From assembly GCF_900963305.1 (NCBI RefSeq), contig NC_042514.1, positions 18,566,029-18,630,028 on the forward strand: DNA of 64,000 nt, read 5' to 3'. This document shows, piece by piece, positions 1-8,902 of this stretch. The stretch comes from Echeneis naucrates. Its lineage: Eukaryota; Chordata; Actinopteri; Carangiformes; Echeneidae. The position numbers were made by a program, and so were the translations under genes. Position 1 is the first letter of the stretch. Each line of letters starts with the position of its first letter. The notes under the pieces are model-generated. The model was not told where the DNA came from. It made no database searches and saw only the letters and a program-made list of their open reading frames with translations.

Positions 1-451
1 AGAACGCTACAGCAAGAAAATTAACAGTCACTAGGAAATGAGATCACATCTCTCCCGTGTTAGCTGCTTTTCATTGGCTGCCAGTAAAATATAGAGTAGA
101 ATTTAAAATCCTTCCGTTAACATATAAAGCTCTTAATGGCTGAGCTCCATCACGTCTCAGAGAGCTCATAGTTCCTTACTGTCTTAGTAGGCCACTCCAC
201 TCTCTAGGTGGAGGTTAACTTGTGGTTCCTAGAGTCTTCAAGAAGAAATCTGGAGGCGGCTCTTTCAGTTAACAGGCTCCTCTTCCATGGAACCAACTTC
301 CAGTATCGTTTTGGGGGGCGGACTCTTACGCAAATTTCAAGATCAGGCTGAAAACTTTCTTATATGACAGAGCTTATAGTGAAAAAGTTAAAGTCCTCTA
401 CTCTTTAGCTATGCTACTATAGGCCTAGGCTGCTGGGGGAAGGACTGAGCT

Positions 452-482
<31 letters not shown>

Positions 483-691
483 GTTTCTCCCAGTTCTAAG
501 CATTTGTACTGCATTTACTAACCATGTTTTCCCGAAGTCTGTCTCTCCCAGCTCCCCTCCTCACTCCCTGTCCTCATCCTGCAAGTGGTGACTCATCGCC
601 ATACCATGTTCCTGCAAGGCCTAGACCTCTAGACCTGCTCTTCATGTAAAGTACCTTTATGTCACTTTGTTATGATTTGGCGCAATACAAA
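1..691 (+). mobile_element. L2 LINE 3' fragment (RT C-terminus plus 3' UTR)
   Basis: Matches the end of L2 copy B (about 51,745 onward): the C-terminal RT region, then the 'ctaggctgctgggggaagg' UTR segment, a (TC)n tract near 452-478, and the tail 'ttatgatttggcgcaatac'. The reading frame carries stops, so it is dead. The same fragment recurs at 54,001 and 61,889. It belongs to an older L2 subfamily than copies A and B. Confidence 0.85.
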
Positions 692-848
692 GACCTGCCC
701 CTCATGTAATTTTACTACGAAAATTGAAGCAGCTGAGAATGCAAGGCAAGAACCAAAAACATCGCTAAAGCCAATTTTTCTAATTGAATTAAGAGGTATG
801 CCTTAACTAAAGAGAGATGCTGATTTGTTTCCAATTGATAGCAAACAT

Positions 849-920
849 GTTTCTGCCCAGTTTCGAACTGGGGACCTTTCGCGTGTGAGGCGAACGTGAT
901 GACCACTACACTACAGAAAC
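849..920 (-). tRNA. tRNA-Val-CAC: tRNA-Val(CAC)
   Basis: Clean cloverleaf read on minus: acceptor GTTTCTG/CAGAAAC (7 bp), A box TAGTGTAGTGG, anticodon stem TTCGC/GCGAA with loop CTCACAC, T arm CCCAG-TTCGAAA-CTGGG, discriminator A, no CCA. It reads GUG. This is the reference CAC form for the array. Its 3' flank resembles the copy at 54,872 and its 5' flank the copy at 57,704, so a recombination joint lies inside the gene. Confidence 0.93.
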
Positions 921-1038
921 CTGCGCAGGACACCCTCTTCCCCTTGATGATGAAATGCCATCGTTAATACGAAAATTGAAGCAACTGAGAATGCAAGGCA
1001 GGAACCAAAAACATCTGTTTCCAGCTGACAGCAAACAT

Positions 1039-1110
1039 GTTTCCGCCCAGTTTCGAACTGGGGACCTTTCGCGTGTTAGGCGAACGTGATGACCACTACA
1101 CTACGGAAAC
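1039..1110 (-). tRNA. tRNA-Val-AAC: tRNA-Val(AAC)
   Basis: Clean cloverleaf: acceptor GTTTCCG/CGGAAAC, anticodon loop CTAACAC (A34 normally becomes inosine), intact A and B boxes, A73. A T5 run lies about 27 nt past the 3' end (minus strand). It is one 190-bp unit from the CAC copy at 849. Reference AAC form. Confidence 0.93.
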
Positions 1111-1168
1111 CCGCACAGGTCACCTCCTTCCGCTTATCAAGAAATGCCATCATTAACACTGTTGCGAT

Positions 1169-1628
1169 AATTGCAGTGGTATCAGATGTCGGAAGAGGCC
1201 GTCCCACAAGTGTCTCTGGCTTTACATCCTAAACATCAGGCTAAAGAATTGGGTGGGATGGTAAAACTAGCATTAGCACAGGATGATTGGGTTATCACGG
1301 ACATTCGCGGAGTACTTTATTCGGCTAGAGCCAACATATACTCAATTCAAGTAGAAGCCGTAGATAGCTCAGTTCTGGAGGAGGCCCGGTCTCCCGGTTT
1401 CACGGTAGAGAAAAAACAGATCACCCTGAGGCTGCGTCTATCATTGACTCTCTACCAGAGTCCCTATGGGCGCAGGGCCCGACAGAAGTGCGACTGGTGC
1501 AATGTGAACCATTAACTTTTGAGGTGAACACCTCTGATCCAGTGTGGATCAATCAGTACCCCCACAAGCCCCAAACAGAGGAGGGCATCGCAGACACCAT
1601 TCAGGGCCTCATATCACAGGGCGTATGA
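1169..1628 (+). mobile_element. Endogenous retrovirus pol shard (epsilon-like)
   Basis: Fossil. It encodes the stretch ending in the retroviral RT N-terminal signature (QYPHKPQAEEGI, then a GL.SQGV end) preceded by protease/RT-linker sequence. It is a short broken remnant with no LTR recognised at its ends. It is one of 11 long copies plus one scrap carried inside the tRNA array. The insertion is old; its amplification is recent. Confidence 0.65.
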
Positions 1629-1674
1629 TCTCTGACCTCTCTGCCGTTGTTGAAAAAGAATAACCGAAAACACA

Positions 1675-1742
1675 GTTTCTGCCCAGTTTCAAACTGGGGA
1701 TCTTTCGCCTGTAATGCAAACGTGATGACCGATACACTACGG
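1675..1742 (-). pseudogene. tRNA-Val psi-TAC, truncated
   Basis: Psi-TAC family: anticodon loop ATTACAG, T loop TTTGAAA (B box lost), A box TAGTGTATCGG. The 5' acceptor strand is replaced by flanking module sequence. The duplicate at 58,531 has the same joint. Confidence 0.85.
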
Positions 1743-2188
1743 TTCTGAGTTTGAAGAGGAGGGCATTTGCTAGACACCAGCGCCCTCAGCAGGGATCCCC
1801 GATGACGTCATACAGGTAATAAAGACGCTCCATGGCTCTTGATCTTCGCTTTTTCCCAGTGCCCCGGTTGTGGGAGAGAGCTGTCCCAGCTTTTGTCTGG
1901 ACCTCTCCAATGATATTCTAATTGCTTCAGACAATGGATCAGCCTCCATACTTCTCCTTTTGGATCTTAGTGCTGCTTTCGACACCATAGATCACAATAT
2001 TTTACTACAGAGACTGGAACATGAAATTGGGATTAAAGGAACTGCAATAAGGTGGTTCAAATCCTACTTATCAGATAGACATCAGTTTGTTCATGTTCAC
2101 AACAGCTCCTCCTCATGCACTGCAGTCAGTTATGGAGTCCCACAGGTTTGGGTACTTGGACCAATCGTCTTTACGCTTCATCTAGGCA
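1742..2188 (+). mobile_element. CRE module (partial) plus L2 RT shard
   Basis: The module part has TGACGTCA at 1803-1810 and an AATAAAGACGCT stretch. From 1906 the sequence is L2 RT motifs A to B ([13 protein letters not shown] ... GVPQ), matching copy B from about 50,960. It stops at 'aggca', before the YADD motif, so it cannot encode an active enzyme. Confidence 0.8.
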
Positions 2189-2343
2189 CCAAATGCCATC
2201 TTTACTACCGCAATTACACAATGAATTGACCAAACAAACAGCTGAAGCCAACATTTTCTATTCTAAATCAGAGGTAGCACTTACCAAATACAAAGGTCCG
2301 GTTTGTCTGCAGTTTTCTCATATTTAGAGCCGACAGCAGATCT

Positions 2344-2415
2344 GTTTCTGCTCAGGTTTGAACTGGGGATCATTCGCGTGAAAGGCGACCGTGATGACCA
2401 CTACACTACAGAAAC
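2344..2415 (-). pseudogene. tRNA-Val-like with TTC (Glu-type) anticodon
   Basis: The loop reads CTTTCAC, giving anticodon TTC on a valine body. One mismatch in the anticodon stem (27 x 43) and one in the T stem. The T loop TTCAAAC keeps a B-box-like core. The duplicate is at 59,200. Confidence 0.75.
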
Positions 2416-2759
2416 CGGAGCACAAGCTGCTCTGCCCCTTCTGTCAGGTTTAAGCCACATACAACATGATTAAACAGGGAAGAAAGACAAAGGACAACAG
2501 CGCTCATTTTTACTTGCAAGGAGAACAGACAGAGATATGTTCAGTTACATTCTCTAACTGCTCTGACGTATCTCTTCCGTTCTCCCCTCTTTATTTCCTT
2601 AGGGTGGTCCCTAGTTAGTATGATCTCAAGTCCTGTAAGAAAAACACAAGTTTCTGCATTGCTGCAGGGTTAGTAAAAGTACAAAAGATACTCATGAGAA
2701 GTCTTGAAGTAAAGTATCAGCTGATCTCTCTACCTTTGTTAAGAAACACAGAAAGTTGT
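2416..2759. repeat. Spacer A (about 340 bp, no gene)
   Basis: Non-coding spacer between a TAC-type and a CAC-type tRNA. Hallmarks are 'ggagaacagacagagatatg' and a pyrimidine-rich 'ctcttccgttctcccctc' tract. It is found ten times in the window, nearly always between the same two tRNA classes. I recognise no RNA or protein gene in it. Confidence 0.8.
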
Positions 2760-2831
2760 ATTTCTGCCCAGTTTCGAACTGTGGACCTTTCGCGTGTGAG
2801 GCTAACTTGATGACCACTACACTACAGAAAC
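2760..2831 (-). pseudogene. tRNA-Val(CAC), degraded
   Basis: Anticodon CAC kept. The 3' terminal acceptor base is changed, and there are mismatches in the anticodon stem (29 x 41) and T stem. Confidence 0.8.
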
Positions 2832-3010
2832 CTGCACAAGCCAGCCCCTTCCCCTTGATGATGAAATGCCATTGTTACTACGAAAATTGAAGCAACTGAG
2901 AATGCAAGGCAAGAACCAAAAACATCGCGAAAGCCAATTCTCTAATTGAATTAAGAGGTATGCAGTAACTAAAAAAAGATGCTGATTTATTTCCAGCTGA
3001 CAACAAACAT

Positions 3011-3082
3011 GTTTCCGCCCAGTTTCGAACTGGGGACCTTTCGCGTGTTAGGCGAACGTGATGACCACTACACTACGGAAAC
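3011..3082 (-). tRNA. tRNA-Val-AAC: tRNA-Val(AAC)
   Basis: Matches the reference AAC form base for base as far as I can see; A73. Confidence 0.92.
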
Positions 3083-3140
3083 CCACTCAGGTCACCTCCC
3101 TCCGCTTATCAAGAAATGCCATCATTACTACTGTTGCGAT

Positions 3141-3350
3141 CGCCTCCCACGTGCTTTGAAAAGAACAATCGAGAGGACTACATCCTGAAGCCTGGGCCAG
3201 AGTTGTCTACATGTTTGGAAATGGCGCCATGACCCCAGGATCCACCCCTAGGGTATGGTTCTGAGTTTGAAGAGGAGGGCATTTGCTAGACGCCAGCGCC
3301 CTCATCAGGGTTCCCCAATGACGTCACACAGGTAATAAAGACGCTCTCTT
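3141..3350. repeat. CRE module without shard
   Basis: Contains CACGTG, ggcgccat, TGACGTCA and AATAAAGACGCT in the usual order, but runs into psi-TAC spacer rather than an L2 or retroviral shard. The duplicate is at 59,998. Confidence 0.7.
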
Positions 3351-3385
3351 GCATTTTTTCCATATTAAGAGCCAACAGCAAATCT

Positions 3386-3457
3386 GTTTCTACCCAGTTT
3401 CAAACTGGGGATCTTTCGCGTGTAATGCAAACGTGATGACCGACACACTACGGAAAG
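3386..3457 (-). pseudogene. tRNA-Val psi-TAC
   Basis: Loop ATTACAC; T loop TTTGAAA; D-arm AG-to-TC change that breaks the A box. Confidence 0.85.
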
Positions 3458-3630
3458 CTGCACTGGACACTCCCTTCCCCTTGACGATGAAATGCCATCG
3501 TTACTTCGAATATTGCTGACAATGCAAGGGAAGAACCAAAAACATCGCTAAAGCCAATTCTTTAATCGAATTAAGAGGTATGGATTAACTAGAAACAGAC
3601 GCTGATTTATTTCCAGCTGACAGCAAACAT

Positions 3631-3702
3631 GTTTCCGCGCAGTTTCGCACTGGGGACCTTTCGCGAGTTAGGCGAACGTGATGACCACTACACTACCGAA
3701 AC
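3631..3702 (-). pseudogene. tRNA-Val(AAC), degraded
   Basis: Anticodon AAC kept. Acceptor mismatch (GTTTCGG against CGGAAAC), altered T loop (TGCGAAA) and T stem. Confidence 0.8.
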
Positions 3703-3923
3703 CTGAACGCAAGCTGCTCCACCCTTTCCAATCTAATGATTTCTGACGTGAACAGGTACTTTCATAAAAGCTGCATTTGCTCTTCCAGTTGCATCACCGA
3801 AATTTGGTCTTCCTAAGAATAGATGCATATACTGGCAGGTATACTCACGAGAAGTCTTGAAGTGAAGCATCAGCTGACCTCTGACCTCTCTGCCTTTGTT
3901 GAAAAAGAATTACAGAAAATACT
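3703..3923. repeat. Spacer B (about 220 bp)
   Basis: Spacer with 'gatttctgacgtgaacagg' and 'tcaccgaaatttggtcttcc'. On minus it gives a short frame ending in GRPNFGDATGRANAAF..., not recognised. Other copies start near 5,712, 7,280, 13,836, 32,622, 36,397, 42,931, 45,123, 47,731, 57,483 and 60,559. Both L2 insertions interrupt this spacer. Confidence 0.75.
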
Positions 3924-3995
3924 GTTCCTGCCCAGTTTCGAACTGGGGACCTTTCGCGTGTGAGGCGAACGTGATGACCACTACACTACAGAAAC
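3924..3995 (-). tRNA. tRNA-Val-CAC: tRNA-Val(CAC)
   Basis: Reference CAC body with 3' strand CAGGAAC, giving one U-G wobble in the acceptor. A73. A T4 run starts 4 nt past the 3' end, a good Pol III stop. Confidence 0.9.
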
Positions 3996-4162
3996 CTGTA
4001 CAGGACATCCTCTTCCCCTTGATGATGAAATGCCACCGTTACTACTGTTGTGATGGCCTCCCACGTGCTCTGAAAAGAACAATAGAGAGGCCTACATCCT
4101 GAAGCCTGGGCCAGAGTTGTCTGCCTGTTTGGAAATGGCGCCATGACCCAAGGATCCACCCC

Positions 4163-4176
4163 TACACTACAGAAAC
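4163..4176 (-). pseudogene. tRNA-Val 5' end scrap
   Basis: Only the acceptor 5' strand and the start of the D arm, fused to the 'ggatccacccc' part of the CRE module at a short shared 'cct'. Confidence 0.7.
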
Positions 4177-4294
4177 CTGCACAGGACACCCTCTTCCCCT
4201 TGATGATTAAATGCCATCGTTAATACGAAAATTGAAGCAATTGAGAATGCAAGGCAGGAACCAAAAACATCTGTTTCCAGCTGACAGCAAACAT

Positions 4295-4366
4295 GTTTCC
4301 GCCCAGTTTCGAACTGGGGACCTTGCGCGTGTGAGGCGAATGTGATGACCACTACACTACAGAAAC
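4295..4366 (-). pseudogene. tRNA-Val(CAC), one-arm mismatch
   Basis: Acceptor GTTTCTG/CGGAAAC pairs through a wobble. Anticodon-stem mismatch (28 x 42). 190 bp from the AAC copy at 4,485. Confidence 0.75.
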
Positions 4367-4484
4367 CTGCACAGGTCAGCCCCTTCCCCTTGATGATGGA
4401 ATGCCATCGTTAATACGAAAATTGAAGCAACAGAGAATGCAAGGCAGGAACCAAAAACATCTGTTTCCAGCTGACAGCAAACAT

Positions 4485-4556
4485 GTTTCCGCCCAGTTTC
4501 GAACTGGGGACCTTTCGCGTGTTAGGCGAACGTGATGACCACTACACTACGGAAAC
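4485..4556 (-). tRNA. tRNA-Val-AAC: tRNA-Val(AAC)
   Basis: Reference AAC form, A73, T5 run about 27 nt downstream. Confidence 0.92.
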
Positions 4557-4617
4557 CCGCAAAGGTCACCTCCTTCCGCTTATCAAGAAATGCCATCATT
4601 ACCACTGTTGCGATAGC

Positions 4618-4883
4618 CTCCCACGTGCTCTGAAAATAACAATCGAGAATCCTACATCCTGAAGCCTGGGCCAGAGTTGTCTACCTGTTTGAAAATGGCG
4701 CCATGACCCCAGGATCCACCCCTAGGGTGTGGTTCTGAGTTTGAAGAGGAGGGCATTTGCTAGACACCAGCGCCCTCAGCAGGGATCCCCGATGACGTCA
4801 CACAGGTAATAAAGACGCTTCATGGCTCTTGATCTTCGCTTTTTCCAAGTGCCCCAGTTGTGGTAGAGAGCTGTCCCAGCTTT
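4618..4883. repeat. CRE module (ahead of retroviral shard)
   Basis: Full module: CACGTG, ggcgccat, a hairpin (gagggc...gccctc), TGACGTCA near 4794, AATAAAGACGCT, then 'gagagctgtcccagc'. The same module precedes L2 shards elsewhere, so it is not specific to the retrovirus. Confidence 0.75.
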
Positions 4884-5347
4884 CGAGTAGCAGCAGCGGT
4901 GTCCCTGAAACCAGAACAATTGCAGTGGTATCAGATGTCGGAAGAGGCCGTCCCACAAGTGTCTCTGGCTTTACATCCTAAACATCAGGTTAAAGAATTG
5001 GGTGGGATGGTAAAACTAGCATTAGCACAGGATGATTGGGTTATCACGGACATTCGCGGAGTACTTTATTCGGCTAGAGCCAACATATACTCAATTCAAG
5101 TAGAAGCCGTAGATAGCTCAGTTCTGGAGGAGGCCCAGGTCTCCCGGTTTCACGGTCTATCATTGACTCTCTACCAGAGTCCCTATGGGCGCAGGGCCCG
5201 ACAGAAGTGCGACTGGTGCAATGTGAACCATTAACTTTTGAGGTGAACACCTCTGATCCAGTGTGGATCAATCAGTACCCCCACAAGCCCCAAGCAGAGG
5301 AGGGCATCGCAGACACCATTCAGGGCCTCATATCACAGGGCGTATGA
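4884..5347 (+). mobile_element. Endogenous retrovirus pol shard (epsilon-like)
   Basis: Fossil, second copy of the pol shard, broken. Same family and borders as the others. Confidence 0.65.
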
Positions 5348-5393
5348 TCTCTGACCTCTCTGCCGTTGTTGAAAAAGAATAACTGAAAACACA

Positions 5394-5465
5394 GTTTCTG
5401 CCCAGTTTCAAACTGGGGATCTTTCGCATGTTAGGCGAACGTGATGACCGATACACTACGGAAAG
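5394..5465 (-). pseudogene. tRNA-Val(AAC)/psi-TAC hybrid
   Basis: Combines the AAC anticodon arm with the psi-TAC A-box change and TTTGAAA T loop. It looks like a conversion product between the two classes. Confidence 0.75.
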
Positions 5466-5639
5466 CTGCACTGGACACTCCCTTCCCCTTGACGATGAAA
5501 TGCCATCGTTACTTCGAATATTGCTGACAATGCAAGGGAAGAACCAAAAACATCGCTAAAGGCAATTCTTTAATCGAATTAAGAGGTATGCATTAACTGG
5601 AAAAAAGACGCTGATTTATTTCCAGCTGACAGCAAAGAT

Positions 5640-5711
5640 GTTTCCGCCCAGTTTAGAACTGGGGACCTTTCGCGTGTTAGGCGAACGTGATGACCACTAC
5701 ACTACGGAAAC
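5640..5711 (-). pseudogene. tRNA-Val(AAC), B-box variant
   Basis: Stems intact; T loop TTCTAAA replaces TTCGAAA, so the B box is weakened. Confidence 0.7.
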
Positions 5712-5932
5712 CTGAATGCAAGCTGCTCCGCCCCTTCCAATCTAATTTTTTCTGACGTGAACAGGTACTTTCATAAAAGCTGCATTTGCTCTTCCAGTTG
5801 CATCACCGAAATTTGGTCTTCCTAAGAATAGATGCAGATACTGGCAGGTATACTCACGAGAAGTCTTGAAGTGAAGCATCAGCTGACCTCTGACCTCTCT
5901 GCCTTTGTTGAAAAAGAATTACAGAAAATACT

Positions 5933-6004
5933 GTTCCTGCCCAGTTTCGAACTGGGGACCTTTCGCGTGTAAGGCGAACGTGATGACCACTACACTACAG
6001 AAAC
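5933..6004 (-). tRNA. tRNA-Val-TAC: tRNA-Val(TAC)
   Basis: Identical to the CAC copy at 3,924 except for C34 to T34 (loop CTTACAC). Flanks also match CAC copies, so the TAC anticodon arose here by one substitution. T4 run 4 nt downstream. Confidence 0.88.
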
Positions 6005-6065
6005 CTGTACAGGGCACTCTCTTCCCCTTGATGATGAAATGCCACCGTTACTACTGTTGCGATCG

Positions 6066-6625
6066 CCTCCCACGTGCTCTGAAAAGAACAATAGAGTGGC
6101 CTACATCCTGAAGCCTGGGCCAGAGTTGTCTGCCTGTTTGGAAATGGCGCCATGACCCCAGGATCCACCCCTAGGGTGTGGTTCTGAGTTTGAAGAGGAG
6201 GGCATTTGCTAGACACCAGCGCCCTCAGCAGGGATCCCCGATGACGTCACACAGGTAATAAAGACGCTCCATGGCTCTTGATCTTCGCTTTTTCCCAGTG
6301 CCCCGGTTGTGGGAGAGAGCTGTCCCAGCTTTTGTCTGGACCTCTCCAATGATATTCTAATTGCTTCAGACAATGGATCAGCCTCCATACTTCTCCTTTT
6401 GGATCTTAGTGCTGCTTTCGACACCATAGATCACAATATTTTACTAGAGACTGGAACATGAAATTGGGATTAAAGGAACTGCAATAAGGTGGTTCAAATC
6501 CTATTTATCAGATAGACATCAGTTTGTTCATGTTCACAACAGCTCCTCCTCATGCACTGCAGTCAGTTATGGAGTCCCACAGGTTTGGGTACTTGGACCA
6601 ATCGTCTTTACGCTTCATCTAGGCA
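6066..6625 (+). mobile_element. CRE module plus L2 RT shard
   Basis: L2 RT part 6345-6625 (motifs A to B); a 2-bp loss in 'ttactagagactgg' shifts its frame relative to the copy at 1906. Confidence 0.8.
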
Positions 6626-6961
6626 CCAAATGCCATCATTACTACCGCAATTACACAATGAATTGACCAAACAAACAGCTGAAGCCAACATTTTCTATTC
6701 TAATTCAGAGGTAGCACTTACCAAATACACAGGTCATACTCGCTCCACGGCTCTCGATCTTCGCTGTTTCCCAGTGCCCCGGTTGTGGGAGAGAGCTGTT
6801 CCAGCTTTCGTCTGGACCTCTGATTGTTGCATCACCGAAATTTGCTCTTCCTACGAATAGACGCAGATACAGGCAGGTCTACTCACGAGAAGTCTTGAAG
6901 TGAAGCATCAGCTGATCTCTGACCTCTCTGCCGTTGTTGAAAAAGAATAACTGAAAACACA
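6626..6961. repeat. Spacer C with second half-module
   Basis: Holds 'ccaacattttctattctaat', a second copy of the 'gctctcgatcttcgctgttt' end of the CRE module (without the TGACGTCA), then the right half of spacer B. No gene seen. Confidence 0.7.
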
Positions 6962-7033
6962 GTTTCTGCCCAGTTTCAAACTCGGGATCTTTCGCGTGTA
7001 ATGCAAACGTGATGACCGATACACTACGGAAAG
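6962..7033 (-). pseudogene. tRNA-Val psi-TAC
   Basis: Psi-TAC family with an additional T-stem change (ctcggg). Confidence 0.85.
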
Positions 7034-7207
7034 CTGCACTGGACACTCCCTTCCCCTTGACGATGAAATGCCATCGTTACTTCGAATATTGCTGACAATG
7101 CAAGGGAAGAACCAAAAACATCGCTAAAGGCAATTCTTTAATCGAATTAAAAGGTATGCATTAACTGGAAAAAAGACGCTGATTTATTTCCAGCTGACAG
7201 CAAAGAT

Positions 7208-7279
7208 GTTTCCGCCCAGTTTCGAACTGGGGACCTTTCGCGTGTTAGGCGAACGTGATGACCACTACACTACGGAAAC
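7208..7279 (-). tRNA. tRNA-Val-AAC: tRNA-Val(AAC)
   Basis: Reference AAC form; 246 bp from the psi-TAC neighbour. Confidence 0.92.
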
Positions 7280-7500
7280 CTGAATGCAAGCTGCTCCGCC
7301 CCTTCCAATCTAATGATTTCTGACGTGAACAGGTACTTTCATAAAAGCTGCATTTGCTCTTCCAGTTGCATAACCGAAATTTGGTCTTCCTAAGAATAGA
7401 TGCAGATACTGGCAGGTATACTCACGAGAAGTCTTGAAGTGAAGCATCAGCTGACCTCTGACCTCTCTGCCTTTGTTGAAAGAGAATTACAGAAAATACT

Positions 7501-7572
7501 GTTCCTGCCCAGTTTCGAACTGGGGACCTTTCGCGTGTGAGGCGAACATGATGACCACTACACTACAGAAAC
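7501..7572 (-). tRNA. tRNA-Val-CAC: tRNA-Val(CAC)
   Basis: As 3,924 but C25 to T, leaving a G-U wobble in the D stem. T4 stop 4 nt downstream. Confidence 0.82.
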
Positions 7573-7633
7573 CTGTACAGGACACCCTCTTCCCCTTGAT
7601 GATGAAATGCTATCGTTACTACTGTTGTGATAG

Positions 7634-8195
7634 CCTCCCACATGCTCTGAAAAGAACAATAGAGAGGCCTACATCCTGAAGCCTGGGCCAGAGTTGTCTG
7701 CCTGTTTGGAAATGGCGCCATGACCCCAGGATCCACCCCTAGGGTGTGGTTCTGAGTTTGAAGAGGAGGGCATTTGCTAGACACCAGCGCCCTCAGCAGG
7801 GATCCCCGATGACGTCACACAGGTAATAAAGACGCTCCATGGCTCTTGATCTTCGCTTTTTCCCAGTGCCCCGGTTGTGGGAGAGAGCTGTCCCAGCTTT
7901 TGTCTGGACCTCTCCAATGATATTCTAATTGCTTCAGACAATGGATCAGCCTCCATACTTCTCCTTTTGGATCTTAGTGCTGCTTTCGACACCATAGATC
8001 ACAATATTTTACTACAGAGACTGGAACATGAAATTGGGATTAAAGGAACTGCAATAAGGTGGTTCAAATCCTATTTATCAGATAGACATCAGTTTGTTCA
8101 TGTTCACAACAGCTCCTCCTCATGCACTGCAGTCAGTTATGGAGTCCCACAGGTTTGGGTACTTGGACCAATCGTCTTTACGCTTCATCTAGGCA
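7634..8195 (+). mobile_element. CRE module plus L2 RT shard
   Basis: E-box changed to CACATG here; TGACGTCA near 7809. L2 RT part 7913-8195. Confidence 0.8.
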
Positions 8196-8350
8196 CCAAA
8201 TGCCATCATTACTACCGCAATTACACAATGAATTGACCAAACAAACAGCTGAAGCCAACATTTTCTATTCTAATTCAGAGGTAGCACTTACCAAATACAC
8301 AGGTCATACTCGTTGCATTTTTTTTCATATTAAGAGCCAACAGCAAATCT

Positions 8351-8422
8351 GTTTCTACCCAGTTTCAAACTTGGGATCTTTCGCGTGTAATGCAAACGTG
8401 ATGACCGATACACTACGAAAAC
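8351..8422 (-). pseudogene. tRNA-Val psi-TAC
   Basis: Psi-TAC family with altered acceptor (cgaaaac) and T stem (cttggg). Confidence 0.82.
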
Positions 8423-8604
8423 CTGCACTGGACACTCCCTTCCCCTTGACGATGAAATGCCATCGTTAATACGAAAATTAAAACAGCAAATGAGAATGCA
8501 AGGCAGGAACCAAAAACATCGCGAAAGCCAATTCTCCAATTGAATTAAGAGGTATGCATTAACTAGAAACAGACGCTGATTTATTTCCAGCTGACAGTAA
8601 AGAT

Positions 8605-8676
8605 GTTTCCGCCCAGTTTCGAGCTGGGGACCTTTCACAAGTTAGGCGAACGTGATGACCACTACACTACGGAAAC
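8605..8676 (-). tRNA. tRNA-Val(AAC), variant
   Basis: Acceptor intact; anticodon loop CTAACTT with one stem wobble; T loop CTCGAAA loses the usual T54. Probably weak. Confidence 0.6.
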
Positions 8677-8830
8677 CTGCGCAGGTCACCGCCTTCCCCT
8701 TGACAATGAAATGCCAGCGTTACTACAGCAATGACACAAACAAACAGCTGAAGCCATTTCTCTAATCTAAATCAGAGGTAGCAATAACCAAACACACAGG
8801 CCCGGCTTGTGTAGAGCCGACAGCAAATCT

Positions 8831-8902
8831 GTTTCTGCCCAGGTTCGAACTGGGGACCTTTCGCGTGTGAAGCGAACGTGATGACCACTACACTACAGAA
8901 AC
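8831..8902 (-). tRNA. tRNA-Val-CAC: tRNA-Val(CAC)
   Basis: Loop TTCACAC, all stems paired, T arm CCCAG-TTCGAAC-CTGGG as in TAC copies. The flanks are those of TAC genes, so this may be a TAC-to-CAC switch. No T4 before the next tRNA at 8,676. Confidence 0.85.

Noticed and set aside
715-933. Dozens of 60-90 codon open frames crossing tRNAs on minus and plus (for example those containing GPQFETGQKHVC or CPVSNWGPFACEANVM)
   Set aside because: They are translations of the tRNA-Val sequence and its spacer in non-genic frames, repeated because the DNA repeats; no family resemblance and no starts of their own.
849-1110. A tRNA-derived SINE family as source of the tRNA copies
   Set aside because: Copies lie in tandem with fixed flanks on one strand, lack target duplications and a SINE body or tail, and many keep a full cloverleaf, unlike dispersed SINE heads.
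849-1110. Mitochondrial tRNA insertion
   Set aside because: Sequence is the nuclear tRNA-Val type with standard internal promoter boxes, and three anticodons occur; mitochondria have one tRNA-Val of different sequence.
1870-2229. A host gene containing [19 protein letters not shown]
   Set aside because: This is L2 reverse-transcriptase motif A and B, cut off before motif C; no intact gene.
4618-4883. CRE module as the LTR of the retroviral shard
   Set aside because: It precedes L2 shards just as often, has no defined TG...CA ends or primer-binding site next to it, and pol would not adjoin an LTR; left as origin unknown.
849-8902. A CRISPR-like array (short repeats with spacers)
   Set aside because: The repeats are 72-bp tRNA genes with A and B boxes; the spacers are themselves repeated and long; eukaryotic transposons surround them; no cas genes.
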